Program-made: the position numbers and the translations under genes | In this document: one piece after another, positions 25,506 through 29,860 of the stretch | Layout of the letters: each line of letters begins with the position of its first letter | Position numbering within the stretch: the stretch's first letter is position 1 | The notes under the pieces: model-generated | Told to the model about the DNA's origin: nothing | The model's database searches: none | The model's input: only the letters and a program-made list of their open reading frames with translations | Origin: an uncultured Lachnospiraceae bacterium | Lineage (GTDB): Bacteria > Bacillota > Clostridia > Lachnospirales > Lachnospiraceae | Direction of reading: 5' to 3' | Assembly (NCBI GenBank): GCA_947177925.1 | Contig: CAMWWJ010000004.1 | Span: 1 to 29,860, forward strand | DNA length: 29,860 nucleotides

Positions 25506-25550
25506 AGTATACCATATAACCGCAAAAGGCGTCAAGTATTTGACGCCTTT
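25506..25550 (-). promoter_or_regulatory. R-M operon promoter with inverted repeat carrying GCGTC/GACGC
   Basis: On the minus strand, TTGACG (plus 25530-25535), an 18-base spacer and an extended -10 TGGTATACT (plus AGTATA 25506-25511) form a good promoter for the restriction-modification operon. The -35 lies in a perfect inverted repeat: AAAGGCGTCAA at 25525-25535, a 4-base loop, TTGACGCCTTT at 25540-25550. GCGTC (25529-25533) and GACGC (25542-25546) face each other in it. The same hairpin with its T residues may also terminate the transcript entering from 25559. Confidence 0.75.
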
Positions 25551-25558
25551 CTCAAATG

Positions 25559-25825
25559 TTACCGCTCACTTAAAACCCACTTATCATGTTTCTTAATACT
25601 TTGCACCGCCTGTGGCAATGCTCCTGCCCTTCCATGCAGATGATATGGATGGGATGCCTTATGCTTATGGAATATCACACAGTTCCCTTCTGCCGGATAA
25701 TCAGTATTATGCAGATACCAGTAGTGTCCGATATTTCTGGATTGCACTGTCACATCATGCCCACTTAGCATAATGATGTTAAAATACTGAGGATTGATTT
25801 TTTCAAACCATCTTGTGCCAAACAT
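25559..25825 (-). CDS. Conserved ICE-type protein next to parB, unknown function
   Basis: The 88-aa protein starts MFGTRWFEKINPQYFNIIML; the start at 25825 is chosen because a G-rich ribosome site lies five bases before it. It is rich in His, Tyr and Trp, with no signal or membrane segment. The gene overlaps the 3' end of parB, as in conjugative elements where such a small gene follows parA-parB. The frame is intact. I know no function. Confidence 0.6.
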   Translation of the reverse strand: MFGTRWFEKINPQYFNIIMLSGHDVTVQSRNIGHYWYLHNTDYPAEGNCVIFHKHKASHPYHLHGRAGALPQAVQSIKKHDKWVLSER

Positions 25826-26603
25826 CTGTCCCCCCTCTGGCAAACCATGGGGTCAATGCCTGTTCCAAAACGTCCATTATTTCATCGGTGGTCTTTCCCT
25901 TAAAATATTTCTTTTTAATCTGAGCAAACAACTTTGCATCAGATACCGGTTTTTCTTTTACTTCTCCTACCAACAGATTCTTCACTTTGTCTGCCGTAAG
26001 AATTCCGGCTCCTTTGCGCAATTCTACAGCCTGAGCGTTCTTAATCCTTACATCATGCTCATTCATTACCGCACATACCTGCTTTTGTTCCTCTTCTGAC
26101 AGATACGATAATTCCACCGCTGTCACCATAGCCATTGTACCGGCATCTACCATTTTCTTAATCTGCTCTGTTGTCTGGTTCAGTCTCATATATCTCGCAA
26201 TGTTGCGTCCGGCCATTCCGTAGTCTTCACCAATAGAATCTTTGCTCTTTGACCTGTGGACATCACGTCCACAAGAGTCCAATACATCCACACCACTCAG
26301 TCTTGCAATCTCTTTCAGAATGTCATTTCTTTTTCCCCGGCACAAAACCTTTTCATATCCATCTGCCGTCTTCTGTACGATTACCGGATTAAGAACTCCA
26401 TGCTCTCTGATACTTTCCACCATATAATCAAGGCATTCTGCCCCATACAGGCGGAACGGATGATTATGAAATGGAATTATCTTCGCCACTGGAATCATTG
26501 CATTTCCATTAACAACCAATCTTACCATTTCTTCTGGTAGACTGATTAAATCCACTGCATCCTGAAATACTTTTCTTTTTGGTGCATTAGCCTTCATTCG
26601 CAA
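25803..26603 (-). CDS. parB: ParB-like protein with internal in-frame deletion
   Basis: The N-terminal ParB box is present (IIPFHNHPFRLYGAECLDYMVESIREHGVLNPVIVQ), and so is the HTH part (GMAGRNIARYMRLNQ). However, KTADGYE is joined directly to KVLCRGKRND. In the relatives I know, about 55-60 residues stand between these points, including the GHNRQNAA-type arginine box that binds CTP/DNA and the ETNVMQRSF helix. A deletion between two Tyr-Glu-encoding spots would produce this while keeping the frame. The product is 266 aa, shorter than usual, and probably not a functional ParB. It overlaps the end of the broken parA gene. Confidence 0.8.
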   Translation of the reverse strand: MRMKANAPKRKVFQDAVDLISLPEEMVRLVVNGNAMIPVAKIIPFHNHPFRLYGAECLDYMVESIREHGVLNPVIVQKTADGYEKVLCRGKRNDILKEIARLSGVDVLDSCGRDVHRSKSKDSIGEDYGMAGRNIARYMRLNQTTEQIKKMVDAGTMAMVTAVELSYLSEEEQKQVCAVMNEHDVRIKNAQAVELRKGAGILTADKVKNLLVGEVKEKPVSDAKLFAQIKKKYFKGKTTDEIMDVLEQALTPWFARGGTDVWHKMV

Positions 26604-27367
26604 TTAACTCCTTTGCCAAATTCTGATATGCTTTGCAAGCCTTTGTTCTCGGCGCATATTCCAACAATAGTTCTCCATAGTAAACTGATTCTCCCACTTT
26701 TATCGTACTTGGAATCTTGCTGTCAAAGATATGGAGTTTTTCATTGAATGTTTCTGTCACTTCCTCAGTAATAACTTTACAAAGGTTGGTTCGCTCTTCA
26801 CACATGGTCGCAGAATCCCAGAAACATCTAATTTGGAATTGACGCGATTCTTAATCTTCTTCACCGCCAGAAGAAAGTCTTCCAATCCCATCATTGCCCA
26901 GAACTACAGATTTGTCACTATAACGACTTCATCTGCAACGGAAAGAGTATTAATCGTCAAAGTATTCAGTAATGGGCATGTATCAATCAAAATGTAATCA
27001 TATTTCTCCCTTAACGGCTCCAGAATACATGCCAGATCTTCTCTGCTCCCATTTCCAATCTCAATTTCGTGTCTACAGCGGACAGAACCTTGGATGATGG
27101 TATAAAGTCAACTCCATTTCTGCTTATGATGCATTCAGCCGGATTTGGTTGCTCCTCTTCATCCATCTGGTTCATCATCAAGTCTCCAATGCTGACTGCA
27201 ACTGTTTTTATATCCCCAACTACACATCTAGTGATGTTTGCCGATCTATCAAAATCAACCACGAGAACATTCTTTCCTAACTTCTTTAATGAATATGCCA
27301 GGTTGTAAGTGGAGACGGACTTGCCGACTCCACCCTTAATAGCACCTAATACGATAATCCTTGCCAT
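26587..27367 (-). pseudogene. parA: parA ATPase gene, frameshifted
   Basis: The start (ATG 27367) and Walker A KGGVGKS are fine, giving MARIIVLGAIKGGVGKS through LRLEMGAEK. A one-base loss near 27035 (ATGCTGGCA to ATCTGGCA) then shifts the frame. The next frame continues ILEPLREKYDYILIDTCP and ADEVVIV and stops at a TAG near 26910. Similarity goes on (AMMGLEDFL, KNRVNSKLDVSGIL) until a second shift near 26805. The last piece runs MCEERTNLCKVITEEVTETF to 26587. These are ParA-like partition ATPases of clostridial conjugative elements. Non-functional. Confidence 0.85.
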
Positions 27368-27369
27368 AA

Positions 27370-27634
27370 TTACTTTCTCCCTTTCTTGCCGTATTCCACA
27401 CATTTTTCAGCTACACAGGAACACACACCACAGAGCGGTACAAACTCCACTGTTTCCTCTTCTCTCGGAGTGATAATCAGTTTTTCCGTTCTCACATTCC
27501 ACCTGAATCAGACTGCCAATTTCAAATCCGGTTTCTTTCAGCCAATCCCCTTTCAGGATAATGGATAGTGTGCTTTTGTAGTTGCACCCGTATGAATCAC
27601 ATTCTTTCATTTTTCTAAATTTCTTAAATGCCAT
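27370..27634 (-). pseudogene. SymE-like small protein, frameshifted in an A-run
   Basis: The gene starts at 27634 with AAGGAGG and gives MAFKKFRKM, then ILKGDWLKETGFEIGSLIQV, a SymE-like AbrB-fold pattern. At GGAAAAACTG an extra A changes the frame. Removing it restores KLIITPREEETVEFVPLCGV and a Cys-rich tail ending at TAA 27370-27372, just before parA. In the present frame the protein runs on to a stop at 27407. Homopolymer slippage could give some full-length product, but decay is more likely given its neighbours. Confidence 0.7.
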
Positions 27635-27750
27635 AATATTGCCTCCTTAGATTTGCCTTAAATTTGAATTGTGAATGAGACCTTGTATCGGGTGCAGAAT
27701 CATCCGAAAAAAACAGTTCTGCAGCCCAACGGCACCGCCTCCACTAAACG

Positions 27751-27792
27751 AAAAAAGAACTGCTAATGCTCTTCATCGCATTAACAGTTCTG
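27751..27792 (-). terminator. Terminator after rlmD
   Basis: On the minus strand, AGAACTGTTAATGC pairs with GCATTAGCAGTTCT around an 8-base loop and is followed by TTTTTT. The rest of the 27635-27816 gap holds the SymE-like ribosome site and an 11-bp direct repeat AACAGTTCTGC at 27712-27722 and 27783-27793, the second copy lying in this stem. Confidence 0.9.
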
Positions 27793-27816
27793 CTGTTACG
27801 TTCAGTGTATTATGTT

Positions 27817-29373
27817 TTATTTTTCTCCGTTTTTAATCCTATAGTAGTCTTCCATATCGATTGTTAAGTCAACGTAAGAATCGGGTTTAGATTTTCGGTT
27901 GCTCAAGAGGCACACAGTCTCCACATGCCCAGTCCCCGGAAACATATCCACCCCACTCGCTCTGACCATCTCATACCCACTCTCCAAAAACACCTCCAAA
28001 TCCCTCACCAGACTGGTCGGCTTGCAGGAAATATACACAATCCGCTCCACCCCATAAGCAATAATCTTCTTAAGCGCCTTCGGATGAATCCCATCTCTGG
28101 GAGGGTCCAGAACAATCAAGTCCGGCTTTTCCTCAATATCATCCAAAACTTTCAAAACATCTCCCGCAATAAACTCACAATTATCAAGCCCATTCAACCG
28201 GGCATTCATCCTTGCAGCCTCCACTGCCTCCTCCACGATTTCCACGCCGATGACCTTCTTTGCCACAGGTGCAAGCATTTGTGCAATCGTTCCGGTTCCG
28301 CTGTATAAATCAAAAACCACCTTATCCCTTTTTCCGTTTTCCCCACACTGGCCACAATCCGCCAGTTCATCTCCATCCAGCTTTCCGATATATTCCCGCG
28401 CCGTTTCATAAAGCACTTCCGCTCCCAGGCTGTTTGTCTGAAAAAAGGAAAACTGTGATATTTTGAACTTCAGCCCCAAAAGCTCCTCATAAAAATAATC
28501 CTTGCCATATAAAATTACAGTCTCGTCACTTTTCACCACATCTGCCAGAGAATCATTTTTCGTATGCAGAATGCCGGCAATCTTCCCCTGCAATCTTTTT
28601 TCCGGCATTTCCCGCTTGCTATTACCGTTTTCACTCTCGTCTGCTTCCAAATCCAACAATGCCTTTGTAAAACCCTCCAGCAGCCCTTCCAAAGCCTCTG
28701 CCTCCTGAGTGGTGGTTACCAGGGCTATTAAAATTTCACCGGTCTTTACTGCCTTTCTAACAAGAAGATGGCGCAGCCATCCGGTCTGCTTCATCCTATG
28801 ATAAAAGCTTACCTGCCTGTCCTGAAAATAGTCCAAAACCGTTTTTAAAATCAGCCGATAATCTTCATCCACAATCTGACACTGGCCAACAGAAACCACA
28901 TCATAAAAACTTCCCCTCTTATGCATTCCAAGGGAAAGAGGCCCGTCCTTTCTTTCGTCTCCAAAAGAAAACTCCATTTTATTACGGTAAGCAAACTGAT
29001 TAGGGCTTGCCTTAATTCCCTCAAACTGATAGGATGGCTGTTGATCACGATTTATGTAAACTGAGTCCAGTAATTCCTTTACCTGGCCTTCTTTTATCTT
29101 CAACTGCTCCTCATACGGAAGATTCTGATAAGTACAGCCTCCGCATACACCAAAATGAGGGCAGGGGCTGTCTATTTCCACAGGAGATTTCTCCAAAACC
29201 TCTACTAACCTTCCCTGAGCCTTCCCTTTTCGCTTTTTTTGTATGACAAAAGAAATCTTCTGGTCCGGAATTACATTTTTCACCACTACCTTTCCTTCTT
29301 CCAAAGATACGATTCCCTTATTGGGAAAATCCAGTTTTTCCACCATTCCGATATATTGCTCGCCTTTTTTCAT
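27817..29373 (-). CDS. rlmD: 23S rRNA (uracil-C5)-methyltransferase, RlmD/RumA family
   Basis: The 518-aa protein has an N-terminal TRAM domain (about 1-60), an iron-sulfur cysteine cluster CPHFGVCGGC (Cys71, Cys77, Cys80), a SAM-binding motif DLYSGTGTIAQML, LDPPRDGIH, the nucleophile in YISCKPTSLVRDL and the general base Glu in GHVETVCLL. It makes 5-methyluridine in 23S rRNA; tRNA-specific relatives exist, so the exact site is inferred. Spacer inserts (about 225-275 and 330-350) make it longer than E. coli RumA. Some streptococcal ICEs and prophages integrate at the 3' end of this gene. Here the decayed island begins directly downstream. Confidence 0.93.
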   Translation of the reverse strand: MKKGEQYIGMVEKLDFPNKGIVSLEEGKVVVKNVIPDQKISFVIQKKRKGKAQGRLVEVLEKSPVEIDSPCPHFGVCGGCTYQNLPYEEQLKIKEGQVKELLDSVYINRDQQPSYQFEGIKASPNQFAYRNKMEFSFGDERKDGPLSLGMHKRGSFYDVVSVGQCQIVDEDYRLILKTVLDYFQDRQVSFYHRMKQTGWLRHLLVRKAVKTGEILIALVTTTQEAEALEGLLEGFTKALLDLEADESENGNSKREMPEKRLQGKIAGILHTKNDSLADVVKSDETVILYGKDYFYEELLGLKFKISQFSFFQTNSLGAEVLYETAREYIGKLDGDELADCGQCGENGKRDKVVFDLYSGTGTIAQMLAPVAKKVIGVEIVEEAVEAARMNARLNGLDNCEFIAGDVLKVLDDIEEKPDLIVLDPPRDGIHPKALKKIIAYGVERIVYISCKPTSLVRDLEVFLESGYEMVRASGVDMFPGTGHVETVCLLSNRKSKPDSYVDLTIDMEDYYRIKNGEK

Positions 29374-29438
29374 GTTCCTTCTCCCTGCCTTGCAATGTGC
29401 AAACTATTTTTTAATATGTCACTGTTTTCCATACATGC

Positions 29439-29468
29439 AAAAAGCGGGACTCCAATGGAATCCCGTTT
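29439..29468 (-). terminator. Terminator of the acidic membrane-protein gene
   Basis: On the minus strand, GGGATTCC pairs with GGAGTCCC around a 3-base loop and is followed by GCTTTTTGC. It separates this gene from rlmD downstream. Confidence 0.8.
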
Positions 29469-29499
29469 GCAATCCAGTCATAAAGTTTTATAAAAAATC

Positions 29500-29790
29500 T
29501 TATTTTTCTTCCTCAGTTTCTTCCTTTTTTGCATCCTCTTCGTTTTCTTCTTCAAAGAAATCATCATCAAAGTCTTCTTCAAAATCCTCTTCAAAGTCTT
29601 CCAGATAATCCGGTGTAAAATACAAATATACCGCATAAGCGATACCTGCAATTGCTGCAATCGCACCGATAATTGCAAAAATCCAAAGGACTGTATTGGA
29701 TTTTTTCTCTTCCTCAATCTCCTTTTCTCTCTTTAACAGGTCGTTTGCTTTGATTACTGCAACCAATTCTTCTACCTTTGCTCTGCTCAT
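29500..29790 (-). CDS. Small single-pass membrane protein with acidic tail
   Basis: The 96-aa protein has a helical, charged N-terminus (about 1-30), one membrane helix (about 33-57, LWIFAIIGAIAAIAGIAYAV) and a tail of almost only Glu, Asp, Phe and Lys with an EDFEED repeat. The tail is low-complexity, so similarity searches may mislead. Genes of this type are common in Lachnospiraceae but I know no function. A ribosome site, AAGGAAGG, precedes the ATG. Confidence 0.72.
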   Translation of the reverse strand: MSRAKVEELVAVIKANDLLKREKEIEEEKKSNTVLWIFAIIGAIAAIAGIAYAVYLYFTPDYLEDFEEDFEEDFDDDFFEEENEEDAKKEETEEEK

Positions 29791-29860
29791 ATGCGTTTCC
29801 TTCCTTTCACTCTATCTGATTTACTATAAACCGCCTTTTTCATTTCTAATATCATACCAC

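Overview
The window reads as low-GC Firmicutes DNA, most likely a gut Lachnospiraceae or related Clostridia. The evidence is a bile salt hydrolase, an agr-type peptide quorum-sensing locus, strong AGGAGG ribosome sites, and relics of clostridial conjugative elements and phage. Most genes lie on the minus strand. No rRNA, tRNA, CRISPR array or complete insertion sequence was recognised.

Region 1 (1-8602), quorum sensing and a probable target operon. Reading leftwards from 4216: agrA-like regulator, agrC-like kinase, terminator, then an agrD-like cyclic-peptide precursor (50 aa, overlapped by agrB), agrB-like processing peptidase, and a choloylglycine hydrolase. To the right is a second minus-strand operon: secreted protein, lipoprotein, two membrane permeases and an ABC ATPase. 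The agrD promoter block, including its Shine-Dalgarno sequence, is repeated almost base for base upstream of this second operon. This suggests AgrA drives both, making the transporter operon the output of the circuit.

Region 2 (8551-13244), ordinary chromosomal genes: a TfoX C-terminal-domain protein, a PadR-type regulator divergent from a MATE efflux pump with palindromic operators between them, a 40-aa small ORF, a beta-lactamase-fold serine hydrolase, and a MerR-type regulator whose promoter has the 19-bp spacer and dyad typical of the family.

Region 3 (about 13385-27634), a decayed mobile island with intact defence cargo. Broken genes: BRO antirepressor, DUF4406/DUF7768-like protein, family A phage DNA polymerase, ImmA/IrrE peptidase (HEXXH changed to YECVH), parA, a SymE-like gene, and parB with an internal in-frame deletion. 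Apparently intact: a type III toxin-antitoxin system (ToxN/AbiQ-like toxin preceded by two RNA repeats and a terminator) and a six-gene restriction-modification operon. The operon holds an 84-aa protein, two cytosine-C5 methyltransferases, an unrecognised 601-aa protein, an McrB-type AAA+ ATPase and an McrC-like PD-(D/E)XK nuclease. This is the BsuMI/LlaJI architecture. Its promoter carries a perfect 11-bp inverted repeat with GCGTC and GACGC overlapping the -35, which suggests methylation-sensitive autoregulation and hints at the recognition sequence.

Region 4 (27751-29860), chromosome again: an RlmD/RumA-type 23S rRNA uracil methyltransferase, whose 3' end is a known integration site for some ICEs and phages, and a small acidic membrane protein.
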